Source: an uncultured Acidimicrobiia bacterium
GTDB taxonomy: Bacteria; Actinomycetota; Acidimicrobiia; IMCC26256; CALEDW01
Assembly: GCA_937949585.1 (NCBI GenBank)
Contig: CALEDW010000071.1
Location: 1 to 6,115, forward strand
Reading direction: 5' to 3'
DNA length: 6,115 bases
Shown: positions 1 to 5,930 of the stretch, piece by piece
Position numbering within the stretch: the stretch's first letter is position 1
Layout: every line of letters begins with the position of its first letter
The notes under the pieces: model-generated
Told to the model about the DNA's origin: nothing
The model's input: only the letters and a program-made list of their open reading frames with translations
The model's database searches: none
Translations under genes and position numbers: made by a program

Positions 1-1671
1 CAGGCCGGGCAGGATCGCCGGGCGCAGGATCGGCTCGTCCGCCCGGAGCGCGTTCGTGGCCTCCACCCACCCCTGGGTCGGCAGGCCGAAGGCCTCCAGC
101 GCCCGGGGGCCGAGCAGCGGAATCGTCATCGCCTCGGCGAGGCCGAGACCGACGCAGGCGTCGGCCAGCGCCCGGTGCTCCCGCTGCGTCGCGGTGAGCC
201 CGCCGACCTGCGCGGAGGTGTCGGGACGGGTGCGGGGGATCGTGTCGAGGCCGATACGGCGGGCGACCTCCTCGACCAGGTCGACTTCGCGCTCCAGGTC
301 GGGCCGGAACGTCGGGACCTCCACCTCGGCCACCCCGGCCTCGCCGGTGGGGGCCACCGTCAAGCCCAGGGGGTCGAGCGCGTCCCGCACCGCCCCGTCG
401 TCGAGGTCGGTGCCCAGCAGCGCGTTCACCCGGGCGGTGCGCAGCCGGAGGCGGGCCGGTCGGATCGGCTGCGGGTAGCGGTCGATCGGCTCGGGCGCCG
501 TCGAGGCGTCTGCGACCTCGGCGAGCAGTTCGGCGGCGCGTGCACTGCCGCTGAGCACCCCGTTCGGGTCGATCCCCCGCTCGAAGCGGGCGCTGGACTC
601 GGTGCGCAACCCGAGCCGCTTGGAGGTGCGGGCGATGCCCATCGGGGCGAAGTAGGCCGCCTCGAGCAGGATCTCGGCCGTGTCGGGCCGGACCTCGGCC
701 TCGGCCCCGCCCATGATCCCCGCGATCGCCTGCGGGCGGCGCTCTGCGTCGCAGACCAGCAGGTCCTCGGCGGTGAGCTCCCGCTCGACGCCGTCGAGGG
801 TGGTGATCGTCTCGCCGGGGGCCGCCAGGCGCACCACCAGGCCCCGCCCCGCGAGGTGCGCGAGGTCGAAGGCGTGGAGAGGCTGGCCCCGCTCGATCAG
901 CACGTAGTTCGTCACGTCGACGACGTTGGAGATGCTGCGCACCCCGGCCAGGCGCAACCGGCGGGCCAACCATGCCGGCGACGGACCGGTCCGGACCCGC
1001 ACGTAGCGGGCGGTGAAGCGCGGCGCCCGCTCGGGTGCCTCGACCTCGACGCTCACCAGCTCCGCGGTGGGCCCCAGGTCCGGGTCGGGCCGGGGTTGCG
1101 GGTCGGGGACCCGCAGCGGGGTGCCGAAGCGGGCGGCGAGCTCACGGGCGACACCGACGATCGACATCGCGTCGGGACGGTTCGGGGTGATCGACAGCTC
1201 CAGGACCACGTCGTCGAGCCCGAGTGCCTCCCGCAGGTCGGTGCCGGGCTCCAGGGTGTCGTCCAGGGCGAGGATCCCGGCGTGGTCGTCGCCGATCCCC
1301 AGCTCGGCGGCCGAGCAGAGCATCCCCTCGGAGCGCTGCCCCCGGATCGTTCGGGCCTCGAGGCGGATCCCCCCGGGGAGCTGCACACCGGGCGGGGCCC
1401 ACGGCACCGTCATCCCCGGGGTGACGTTCGTGGCGCCGCACACCACCTGCACGACCCCGGCGCCGGTGTCGAGCGCCACGAGCGAGAGGCGGTCGGCGTC
1501 GGGGTGGCGGCGCACGTCGAGGGCCCGGGCGACGACCACGCCGCCGAGCTCCGCGCCCAGGTCCTCCACCGCGTCGACCTCGAGGCCGAGCTGGTCGAGC
1601 GCCTCGGCGACGGCCCGCGGTTCGGCCTCGATCGGCGTGAACTCACGGACCCAGGACAGCGGGACACGCAC
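1..1671 (-). CDS. pheT: Phenylalanyl-tRNA synthetase beta subunit, C-terminus cut by window edge
   Basis: PheT is the beta chain of the cytoplasmic (alpha-beta)2 enzyme that charges tRNA-Phe; it carries the tRNA-binding and editing parts. Reading from GTG at 1671 gives 557 open codons to base 1, beginning MRVPLSWVREF, the usual PheT N-terminus. About residues 40-150 form the OB-fold tRNA-binding domain (HPDADRL at 56-62, VCGATNV at 77-83, LPGG at 98-101, SEGMLCS at 114-120). ELSITPNRPDAMS (158-170) and about 215-375 match the B3/B4 editing region, with SNVVDVTNYVL at 248-258. About 405-475 is the B5-like region (PTFRPDLEREVDLVEEVARR, 453-472), followed by the start of the catalytic-like domain (ILRPAILPGL, 548-557). 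Family members run about 800 residues, so the rest of that domain and the C-terminal anticodon-binding domain lie outside the window. It follows pheS after 38 bp. The GTG is chosen for its Shine-Dalgarno sequence and the family-typical N-terminus. Confidence 0.97.
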   Translation of the reverse strand, partial: MRVPLSWVREFTPIEAEPRAVAEALDQLGLEVDAVEDLGAELGGVVVARALDVRRHPDADRLSLVALDTGAGVVQVVCGATNVTPGMTVPWAPPGVQLPGGIRLEARTIRGQRSEGMLCSAAELGIGDDHAGILALDDTLEPGTDLREALGLDDVVLELSITPNRPDAMSIVGVARELAARFGTPLRVPDPQPRPDPDLGPTAELVSVEVEAPERAPRFTARYVRVRTGPSPAWLARRLRLAGVRSISNVVDVTNYVLIERGQPLHAFDLAHLAGRGLVVRLAAPGETITTLDGVERELTAEDLLVCDAERRPQAIAGIMGGAEAEVRPDTAEILLEAAYFAPMGIARTSKRLGLRTESSARFERGIDPNGVLSGSARAAELLAEVADASTAPEPIDRYPQPIRPARLRLRTARVNALLGTDLDDGAVRDALDPLGLTVAPTGEAGVAEVEVPTFRPDLEREVDLVEEVARRIGLDTIPRTRPDTSAQVGGLTATQREHRALADACVGLGLAEAMTIPLLGPRALEAFGLPTQGWVEATNALRADEPILRPAILPGL

Positions 1672-1680
1672 GGCGGGTGA

Positions 1681-1688
1681 TCTCCCTC
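1681..1688 (-). promoter_or_regulatory. pheT ribosome binding site
   Basis: On the minus strand GAGGGAGA ends 9 bases before the GTG start of pheT, which supports that start. The site sits between two direct copies of a 9-base word (plus-strand GGTGATCTC at 1676-1684 and 1690-1698). I infer no function for that small repeat. Confidence 0.7.
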
Positions 1689-1709
1689 AGGTGATCTCTC
1701 AGGCGGACC

Positions 1710-2810
1710 TCAGTACGCGCTCAGGAACCGCAGGTCGTTCTCGAAGAAGGTCTTGATCGGTTCCACCCCGTGGCGCAGCATCGCCACGCGCTCCAACCCG
1801 AAACCGAAGGCGAAGCCCGACCAGCGCTCCGGGTCGATACCCACGGCGGCGAACACGTTGGGGTCGACGAGCCCGCAGCCGCCGAGCTCGATCCAGCCGG
1901 TGTGCGAGCAGACCCGGCAGCCCGCCCCGTCGCAGAACACGCACTCGGCCGCGAACTCGGCCGACGGCTCGGTGAACGGGAAGTACGACGGCGCCAGCCG
2001 CGAGCGCACCGGCCGCCCGAAGAAGGCGGAGACGAACGCCTCGATCGTGCCGGCGAGGTCCCCGAAGGTGATGTGCCGGTCGACGGCGAGGCCCTCGAGC
2101 TGGTGGAACACCGGGGAGTGCCGGGCGTCGAGCGTCTCGTTGCGGTAGACGCGCCCCGGCACCACCACGTAGATCGGCGGCCGGCGGGCCTGCATCACCC
2201 GCACTTGCACGGGGGAGGTGTGGGTGCGCAGCAGCACCTGCTCCGGCTCGCCGAGGTTCACGTACAGCGTGTCCTGCATGGCCCGGGCGGGATGCCCGGG
2301 CGGGATGTTCAGCGCCTCGAAGTTGTGCCAGTCGTCCTCCACCTCGGGGCCCTCGACCACCTCGTAGCCCATCCCGCAGAACACGTCCTCGAGGGCCCGG
2401 CGGGTCTGGGTGACCAGGTGCAGGTGCCCGCGCCGGCGACCGTGCCCCCCGGCGGTGAGGTCGAGCGGCGGCGGGCCGACCGGGGCGGGGACCGGCCCCG
2501 CCCGGCGGGCGTCGAGGGCGGCCCGGATCTCGGCGGTGAAGGCGCTGAGCGCCCGGCCCGCCTCGGGGCGGGCCGCCGGCGGCAGGTCCTTGATCGCCTC
2601 CTTGGCCCGGGCCGCGACCGAGGTGCGCCGTCCCAGGTACCGGCGTTCCAGGGCGTCGAGCGCGTCGGCGTCACCGGGAGCGGTGGCGGCGATCGCCGCG
2701 AGGGCCTCGGCCCGCGCCGCGTCGAGATCGACGGTGGCGACGCTCGCACCGGTGGCGACGCCGTCGGTGGCACCCGAGGTCGCCGCGCCCGAGGTGGTGG
2801 TGTCACTCAC
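1710..2810 (-). CDS. pheS: Phenylalanyl-tRNA synthetase alpha subunit
   Basis: PheS is the catalytic chain of PheRS, which activates phenylalanine with ATP and transfers it to tRNA-Phe. The 366-residue product is slightly longer than the usual 330-350. An Ala/Thr/Gly-rich tail (1-26) precedes the N-terminal coiled coil (about 30-104). Class II motif 1 includes GPEVEDDWHNFEALNIP (154-170). Motif 2 includes VYRNETLDARHSPVFHQLEG (221-240). Motif 3 is GFGLERVAML (336-345). Ala334 in SGFAFGFG aligns with E. coli Ala294, the residue known to set amino-acid pocket size. Cys290, 293, 298 and 301 form a CxxC-x4-CxxC knuckle absent from E. coli PheS. The usual GMVHPNV reads GLVDPNV (313-319). The GTG start overlaps the upstream stop as GTGA (2810-2807), with a weak GGGGA 7 bases ahead, so coupled translation is likely. 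Confidence 0.97.
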   Translation of the reverse strand: MSDTTTSGAATSGATDGVATGASVATVDLDAARAEALAAIAATAPGDADALDALERRYLGRRTSVAARAKEAIKDLPPAARPEAGRALSAFTAEIRAALDARRAGPVPAPVGPPPLDLTAGGHGRRRGHLHLVTQTRRALEDVFCGMGYEVVEGPEVEDDWHNFEALNIPPGHPARAMQDTLYVNLGEPEQVLLRTHTSPVQVRVMQARRPPIYVVVPGRVYRNETLDARHSPVFHQLEGLAVDRHITFGDLAGTIEAFVSAFFGRPVRSRLAPSYFPFTEPSAEFAAECVFCDGAGCRVCSHTGWIELGGCGLVDPNVFAAVGIDPERWSGFAFGFGLERVAMLRHGVEPIKTFFENDLRFLSAY

Positions 2811-3667
2811 CGGTCGGTCCCCGAGGCGTTGCGGAGGCGGGATCGGCGACGGCGCTGGGCGGCGGCCTCGAAGAGCAGCACCGAGCCGGCGACCCCGACG
2901 TTGAGGCTCTCGGCGGCGCCCTCGACGGCGCTCTCCATCGGGATGTGGCAGCGGTCGTCGCAGAGCCCCGACACCGCGGGGGGCAGTCCGTGCGCCTCGG
3001 AGCCGACGACCACCACCGGCCCGCCGGTGAGGTCGGCCTCCTCGAACGGCCGCCCGGCGCCGGCCATCGCCGCCCACCACCGGCGCGCCCCGAGCGCATC
3101 GCGCAGGGGTGCCAGCCGCTCGCCAGTCACGTCGTCCACCTCGCGGATCGGGATGCCGAAGAACGCGCCGGCCGACGCCCGCACCACCTTGGGGCTGCGC
3201 ACGTCGACGCCGGCGGCGCAGACTACCCCTGCGGCCCCGGCGGCCTCGGCGGAGCGCAGCAGCGTCCCGAGGTTGCCCGGGTCCGACACCCCGGCGGTGA
3301 CGAGCACCGGGCGGTCGGTCCGCCAGTCGGCCGGGTGGGGCCAGGACGGCACCTCGGCGACGGCGAGCACCGGCTGGGGGGTCTGCACCGTGCCGATGCG
3401 CTCCAGCACGCCGTCGCGCAGCCCGACGAGCCGCACCCCGGGAGGCAGGCCGGTGACGAGCCGGGCGAAGGCGCGCTCCCCGTCGGGGCCGAGGTAGAGG
3501 GACTCGATCACGGCGCCCCGGGCCAGGGCCCCGTGGATCACCCGCAGACCTTCGAGCACCACCCGGCGCTCCTCCCGGCGTGCCCTCGGGTCGCGCAGCA
3601 GGTCCCGCAGGCGGCGGGTCTCGCGGTGGCCGGCTCCGAGACGGGCGGTGAGGGTCACGCCGCTCAC
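2807..3667 (-). CDS. TrmH/SpoU-family RNA 2'-O-ribose methyltransferase
   Basis: This 286-residue protein is a SPOUT-class enzyme predicted to transfer a methyl group from S-adenosylmethionine to a ribose 2'-OH in rRNA or tRNA. An N-terminal SpoU substrate-binding domain (about 10-105, with VVLEGLRVIHGAL at 36-48) precedes the trefoil-knot catalytic domain. Motif 1 is DPGNLGTLLRSAEAAG (129-144), with the conserved Asn132 and Arg138. Motif 2 is VVVVGSEAHGLPPAV (218-232). Motif 3 is IPMESAVEGAAESLNVGVA (242-260). All three are intact. The C-terminus is Arg-rich (QRRRRSRLR, 271-279). The GTG at 3667 overlaps the rplT stop as GTGA. A GGGAGG lies 13 bases upstream, a long spacing, so coupling to rplT may matter. 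A gene of this type (tsnR in M. tuberculosis) lies between rplT and pheS in other actinobacteria. The target nucleotide cannot be read from sequence, so I give no symbol. Confidence 0.93.
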   Translation of the reverse strand: MSGVTLTARLGAGHRETRRLRDLLRDPRARREERRVVLEGLRVIHGALARGAVIESLYLGPDGERAFARLVTGLPPGVRLVGLRDGVLERIGTVQTPQPVLAVAEVPSWPHPADWRTDRPVLVTAGVSDPGNLGTLLRSAEAAGAAGVVCAAGVDVRSPKVVRASAGAFFGIPIREVDDVTGERLAPLRDALGARRWWAAMAGAGRPFEEADLTGGPVVVVGSEAHGLPPAVSGLCDDRCHIPMESAVEGAAESLNVGVAGSVLLFEAAAQRRRRSRLRNASGTDR

Positions 3668-4026
3668 GCGGCCGGCAGCGCCTCCCGGGCGGTGCGCACG
3701 AGGGCGGCGAACGCGGGGCGGTCGCGCACGGCGAGGTCGGCGAGGATCTTCCGGTCGACGACCACCTCGGCGGCGCGCAGCCCCGCGATGAAGCGGGAGT
3801 ACGAGATGCCCTCCTCGCGGCACGCGGCATTGATCCGCACGATCCACAGGCGGCGGAACTCGCCCTTGCGGGCCCGGCGGTCCCGGTAGGCGTACTGCCC
3901 CGAGTGCATCACCTGCTCGTTCGCCTTGCGGAAGTGGCGGCTGCGGGATCCCGAGTAGCCCTCGGCGGCGCGCAGCACCGCCCGCCGGTGCTTGCGGCCG
4001 TGGACGGATCGCTTCACCCGTGCCAT
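3664..4026 (-). CDS. rplT: 50S ribosomal protein L20
   Basis: L20 binds 23S rRNA early and is needed for 50S assembly; in E. coli and B. subtilis it also represses its own operon by binding mRNA. The 120-residue product is full length. It has the basic N-terminal extension (MARVKRSVHGRKHRR, 1-15) and the family signatures AEGYSGSRSRHFRKANEQVM (21-40), DRRARKGEFRRLWIVRINAA (49-68) and GISYSRFIAGL (73-83). The ATG is preceded by GGGGAGG at 6 bases, the strongest ribosome binding site in the operon. The stop overlaps the methyltransferase start. Two stable hairpins fill the 88 bp between it and rpmI, where an autoregulatory site would be expected. Confidence 0.99.
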   Translation of the reverse strand: MARVKRSVHGRKHRRAVLRAAEGYSGSRSRHFRKANEQVMHSGQYAYRDRRARKGEFRRLWIVRINAACREEGISYSRFIAGLRAAEVVVDRKILADLAVRDRPAFAALVRTAREALPAA

Positions 4027-4032
4027 CGCGTG

Positions 4033-4039
4033 CCTCCCC
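4033..4039 (-). promoter_or_regulatory. rplT ribosome binding site
   Basis: Minus-strand GGGGAGG lies 6 bases before the rplT ATG. It begins 6 bases downstream of the hairpin at 4046-4066, so a change in that fold could alter ribosome access. Confidence 0.75.
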
Positions 4040-4045
4040 GTGTGG

Positions 4046-4066
4046 CGGCCGCCTGCGCGGCGGCCG
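4046..4066 (-). promoter_or_regulatory. Hairpin just upstream of the rplT ribosome binding site
   Basis: CGGCCGCC (4046-4053) and GGCGGCCG (4059-4066) form a perfect 8-bp GC stem with a 5-base loop. In the mRNA it ends 6 bases before the rplT Shine-Dalgarno sequence. The structure is read directly; a role in L20 control is inferred from other phyla. No run of U follows, so a simple terminator is unlikely. Confidence 0.5.
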
Positions 4067-4074
4067 GTGTCGTG

Positions 4075-4110
4075 GCGGCCCGCTCCGGTGGGCGTCCGGC
4101 GGCGGGCCGC
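4075..4110 (-). promoter_or_regulatory. Long hairpin directly after the rpmI stop
   Basis: GCGGCCCGC (4075-4083) and GCGGGCCGC (4102-4110) form a perfect 9-bp stem. Inside it, CCGG (4085-4088) can pair with CCGG (4096-4099), leaving a 7-base loop. The structure starts 4 bases after the rpmI stop in the mRNA. It could stabilise the upstream transcript, act as a partial terminator without a U-tract, or form an L20-binding fold together with the hairpin at 4046-4066. The pairing is seen; the role is unknown. Confidence 0.5.
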
Positions 4111-4114
4111 GATG

Positions 4115-4312
4115 TCAGCGGCGCCCGAGCAGCCGCTCGACGTGGCGGCGGCGACCCCCGGTCACCTCACCGGCCCGCGCCAACCGGCGGGTGCGCCGCG
4201 TCGACTTCTTCTCGAGCAGGTGGGAGCGGTTCCCTTTCCGACGCAGGATCCGGCCGGTCCCCGTGACCCGGAACCGTTTCGCCGCGCCGCGGTGCGTCTT
4301 CGTCTTCGGCAT
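4115..4312 (-). CDS. rpmI: 50S ribosomal protein L35
   Basis: L35 is a small, very basic 50S protein. The 65-residue product has the normal family length, begins MPKTKTHRGAAKRFRVTGTG and contains GRILRRKGNRSHLLEKKS (about 20-37), the core L35 signature. The ATG at 4312 is chosen because PKTKTHRGAAKRF is the conserved N-terminus and GGAG lies 8 bases upstream. An in-frame GTG three codons earlier (4321) is less likely, because it would fall inside that ribosome binding site. The neighbours infC and rplT confirm the call. Confidence 0.98.
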   Translation of the reverse strand: MPKTKTHRGAAKRFRVTGTGRILRRKGNRSHLLEKKSTRRTRRLARAGEVTGGRRRHVERLLGRR

Positions 4313-4377
4313 CTCACCCACTCCGTTCCGTGCGCTCTCTCAGCAGTGCTCGCTCCGGCCGGCGTTCCCGGCCCGTC

Positions 4378-4396
4378 ACCGGCGCTCCCTGCCGGT
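4378..4396 (-). promoter_or_regulatory. Small hairpin in the infC-rpmI spacer
   Basis: ACCGGC (4378-4383) and GCCGGT (4391-4396) form a 6-bp stem with a 7-base loop, 10 bases after the infC stop. The rest of the 94-bp spacer has several further CCGG words that could form competing pairs. No U-tract follows, and the operon evidently continues into rpmI, so this is not called a terminator. Confidence 0.3.
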
Positions 4397-4406
4397 CCCG
4401 CCTCGC

Positions 4407-5063
4407 TCAGCCGACCACCTGCTCGGCGGGCACGGCCGCCTCGCCCACCGCCGTCGTCGCTGCGTTCGTCCCCGCCCGGTCGAGCCCGTCGGCCGCCGGT
4501 GCCCCGGTCCGGGCCGCGTCGTCGGCCGGGCGGGACCGGCCCGGGCGGGCCCGGCGGGTCGGGTGCAGCACCATCGTCATGTTGCGGCCGTCCTGCCGTG
4601 GAGCCGACTCGACGACCGCCAGGTCGGCGACGTCGGAGGCGATCTGCTCCAGGATCCGCAGGCCGAGCTCCGGATGGGCGACCTCCCGGCCCCGGAACAT
4701 GATCGTCAGCTTCACCTTGTTGCCCTCGGCCAGGAAGCGCTGCACGTGCTTCATCTTGGTCTCGTAGTCGTGCTCGTCGATCTTGGGCCGGAACTTCATC
4801 TCCTTGATGACCACGTTCGTGGCCTTCCGGCGGGACTCCTTGCGCCGCTGTTCCTGCTCGTACTGCCAGCGGCCGTAGTCCATGATCCGGCACACCGGCG
4901 GGCTGGCGTTCGGGGCGACCTCCACGAGATCGAGCTCTCGTTCCCGGGCCACCGCCAGCGCCTCCGGCAACGGCACCACCCCGAGCTGCTCGCCCGTCTC
5001 GGAGATGAGCCGCACCTCCCGGGCACGGATACGGTCGTTGATCCTGGCCTCGGTCGTTGCGAT
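4407..5063 (-). CDS. infC: Translation initiation factor IF-3, probable ATC start
   Basis: IF-3 binds the 30S subunit, prevents early 50S joining and rejects wrong initiator tRNA or start codons. The reading gives 218 residues. The N-domain (about 1-78) has ARINDRIRAREVRLI (6-20), GEQLGVVPL (24-32), LDLVEVAP (44-51) and PPVCRIMDYGRWQYE (55-69). A basic linker helix leads to the C-domain (about 85-168) with VIKEMKFRPKIDEHDYETKM (85-104), KVKLTIMFRGRE (116-127) and QDGRNMTMVL (157-166). Residues 168-218 are an Ala/Arg/Pro-rich, probably disordered tail. No ATG, GTG or TTG precedes ARINDRI at a sensible distance. ATC at 5063 is chosen because AGGAAGGTGG lies 7 bases ahead and family starts fall here. 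IF-3 discriminates against such starts, so autoregulation is likely. It heads the operon. Confidence 0.95.
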   Translation of the reverse strand: MATTEARINDRIRAREVRLISETGEQLGVVPLPEALAVARERELDLVEVAPNASPPVCRIMDYGRWQYEQEQRRKESRRKATNVVIKEMKFRPKIDEHDYETKMKHVQRFLAEGNKVKLTIMFRGREVAHPELGLRILEQIASDVADLAVVESAPRQDGRNMTMVLHPTRRARPGRSRPADDAARTGAPAADGLDRAGTNAATTAVGEAAVPAEQVVG

Positions 5064-5070
5064 ACGTCCA

Positions 5071-5080
5071 CCACCTTCCT
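5071..5080 (-). promoter_or_regulatory. infC ribosome binding site that fixes the ATC start
   Basis: Minus-strand AGGAAGGTGG matches the anti-16S consensus AGAAAGGAGG at 8 of 10 positions and ends 7 bases before ATC (5063-5061). A strong site at ideal spacing with no ATG, GTG or TTG behind it is the main evidence for the non-canonical start. Confidence 0.75.
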
Positions 5081-5101
5081 CGAGGATCCGGTCCGTGACC
5101 A

Positions 5102-5142
5102 GGCGGGCCCGGCCACTCCCCAGAGCAGTGGTCCCACCCGCC
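5102..5142 (-). promoter_or_regulatory. infC leader hairpin
   Basis: GGCGGG (5102-5107) pairs with CCCGCC (5137-5142), and CCACT (5113-5117) pairs with AGTGG (5127-5131), with a symmetric 5x5 internal loop between the two stems. In the infC mRNA this structure ends about 20 bases before the ribosome binding site. It may act in leader-based control of the operon, but no known leader family was recognised. Confidence 0.35.
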
Positions 5143-5332
5143 CGCGCCGCTGCCGAGGGCCCCGGGACGCGACGGCGGCGGACGCCGGTGTGCGCCCGCC
5201 GCGACGGGGGTCTGCGCGACCCCGGCCCGACGACCCTGGCTCGCTGCGATGCGGCCGGGTGGGACGCCCACCCTCGGCGGCGACCGGTACCGTCGCGACC
5301 TCGGGCATCGCCCACTTCCCTGAGTTGTGCGC

Positions 5333-5339
5333 GGGAGGA
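5333..5339 (+). promoter_or_regulatory. Ribosome binding site of the DUF1844 gene
   Basis: GGGAGGA ends 9 bases before the ATG at 5349. This fixes the start within a frame that stays open far upstream by chance. Confidence 0.75.
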
Positions 5340-5364
5340 TACCAGCCGATGAGCACGCTGTGGA
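5336..5364 (-). promoter_or_regulatory. Candidate promoter for the infC operon
   Basis: On the minus strand TCCACA (5364-5359) and TATCCT (5341-5336) are separated by exactly 17 bases. Each matches the sigma-70-type consensus (TTGACA, TATAAT) at 4 of 6 positions. Transcription would begin near 5329 and give a leader of about 265 nt before infC. The site lies over the ribosome binding site and first codons of the divergent gene. Chance matches of this quality occur, so the call is tentative. Confidence 0.3.
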
Positions 5365-5837
5365 CGCCCTACGGGGAGAAGCCCGTCGGTAGCACGCAGC
5401 CCACCGCCGGCGGTCCGCCGGCCCCCGGCCCGCAGGGCCATCCTGGGGGAGACGCCGCCGAGGCCCATCGGGAGCGTCCGGCGGGTGGACGCGCTCACGG
5501 AACCGGTGGGACGGCCGGCACCGCTGAGGCGGAGGAGGTGCGCCGGGCGCTGGAAACGGTGCTGGCCACCCCGATGCCCCAGGTGGTGGCCGAGCTCGCC
5601 GTCCAGCTGCGCGAGCTCGCCCTCGTGCACCTCTCGGCCGTCCGGACCGGCCGCGGCGGCTCCCTCGACGCCGCGCGCCTCGCCATCGACGCGATGGGCA
5701 CGCTCGTCGAGGGGCTCGGTGAGCGGCTCGCGCCCCACGACGGGGCGCTGCGCGCCGCGCTCGCCGACGCCCGCCTCGCGTTCGTGCAGATCGGCGGCGC
5801 CCGGGGCGACACCGGCCCGCCGGGCGCGACGGCCTGA
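5349..5837 (+). CDS. DUF1844-family protein of unknown function
   Basis: The product has 162 residues and three parts. A short N-terminal motif, MSTLWTPYGEKPV (1-13), resembles the LWTPxGE start I recall for actinobacterial relatives. A Gly/Pro/Ala-rich linker (about 14-60) is low in complexity and probably disordered. The C-terminal helical domain (about 62-148) includes VVAELAVQLRELALVHL (79-95), ARLAIDAMGTLVEGLGERL (109-127) and LADARLAFVQIGG (138-150), the pattern of DUF1844. There is no signal peptide or membrane segment. The biochemical role of the family is not established. A DUF1844 gene also lies beside infC in Streptomyces as I recall, so a link to translation is possible but unproven. 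The ATG has a good ribosome binding site. The family call rests on pattern memory, not a search. Confidence 0.85.
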   Translation: MSTLWTPYGEKPVGSTQPTAGGPPAPGPQGHPGGDAAEAHRERPAGGRAHGTGGTAGTAEAEEVRRALETVLATPMPQVVAELAVQLRELALVHLSAVRTGRGGSLDAARLAIDAMGTLVEGLGERLAPHDGALRAALADARLAFVQIGGARGDTGPPGATA

Positions 5838-5930
5838 ACCTTGCCCGGGCACAACGGGCCCCGACCACGACGGAGAGGACCGGTGCGGCGTCGGCGCCCC
5901 TGACCTGCGACGGCCCGTGAGCGGAACGGC

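Larger units (their letters stand above)
5064..5348. other. Divergent intergenic region between infC and the DUF1844 gene
   Basis: This 285-bp stretch separates two divergent starts, so it should hold both promoters and the infC 5' leader. It contains the infC ribosome binding site, a bulged hairpin at 5102-5142, a 7-bp GC hairpin at 5257-5273 (GGGTGGG, 3-base loop, CCCACCC), a 17-bp dyad at 5280-5296 (GCGAC, 7 bases, GTCGC) and the DUF1844 ribosome binding site. I could not pick a convincing plus-strand promoter. Frames remain open across it only because the GC content is so high. Confidence 0.7.

Noticed and set aside
175..1680. Long plus-strand open frame opposite pheT
   Set aside because: Antisense shadow of pheT in very GC-rich DNA. 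Its translation is compositionally skewed and matches no family, while the minus strand gives a clear PheT.
1770..3497. 575-codon plus-strand frame across pheS and the methyltransferase
   Set aside because: It is opposite two well-supported genes, has no recognisable domains and has a shadow-like composition.
1710..3830. 706-codon minus-strand frame that includes pheS
   Set aside because: Only the last 366 codons are PheS. The upstream part is an out-of-frame reading of the methyltransferase and rplT, and the GTGA start at 2810 is typical.
2945..3889. Plus-strand frame opposite the methyltransferase and rplT
   Set aside because: Antisense shadow with no family signature.
4020..5837. 605-codon plus-strand frame ending with the DUF1844 protein
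   Set aside because: The part before 5349 runs antisense to infC and rpmI. The ribosome binding site at 5333-5339 fixes the real start.
5843..5859. Rho-independent terminator right after the DUF1844 stop
   Set aside because: Only a 5-bp stem and no U-run. The 10-bp hairpin at 5931-5974 is a better candidate.
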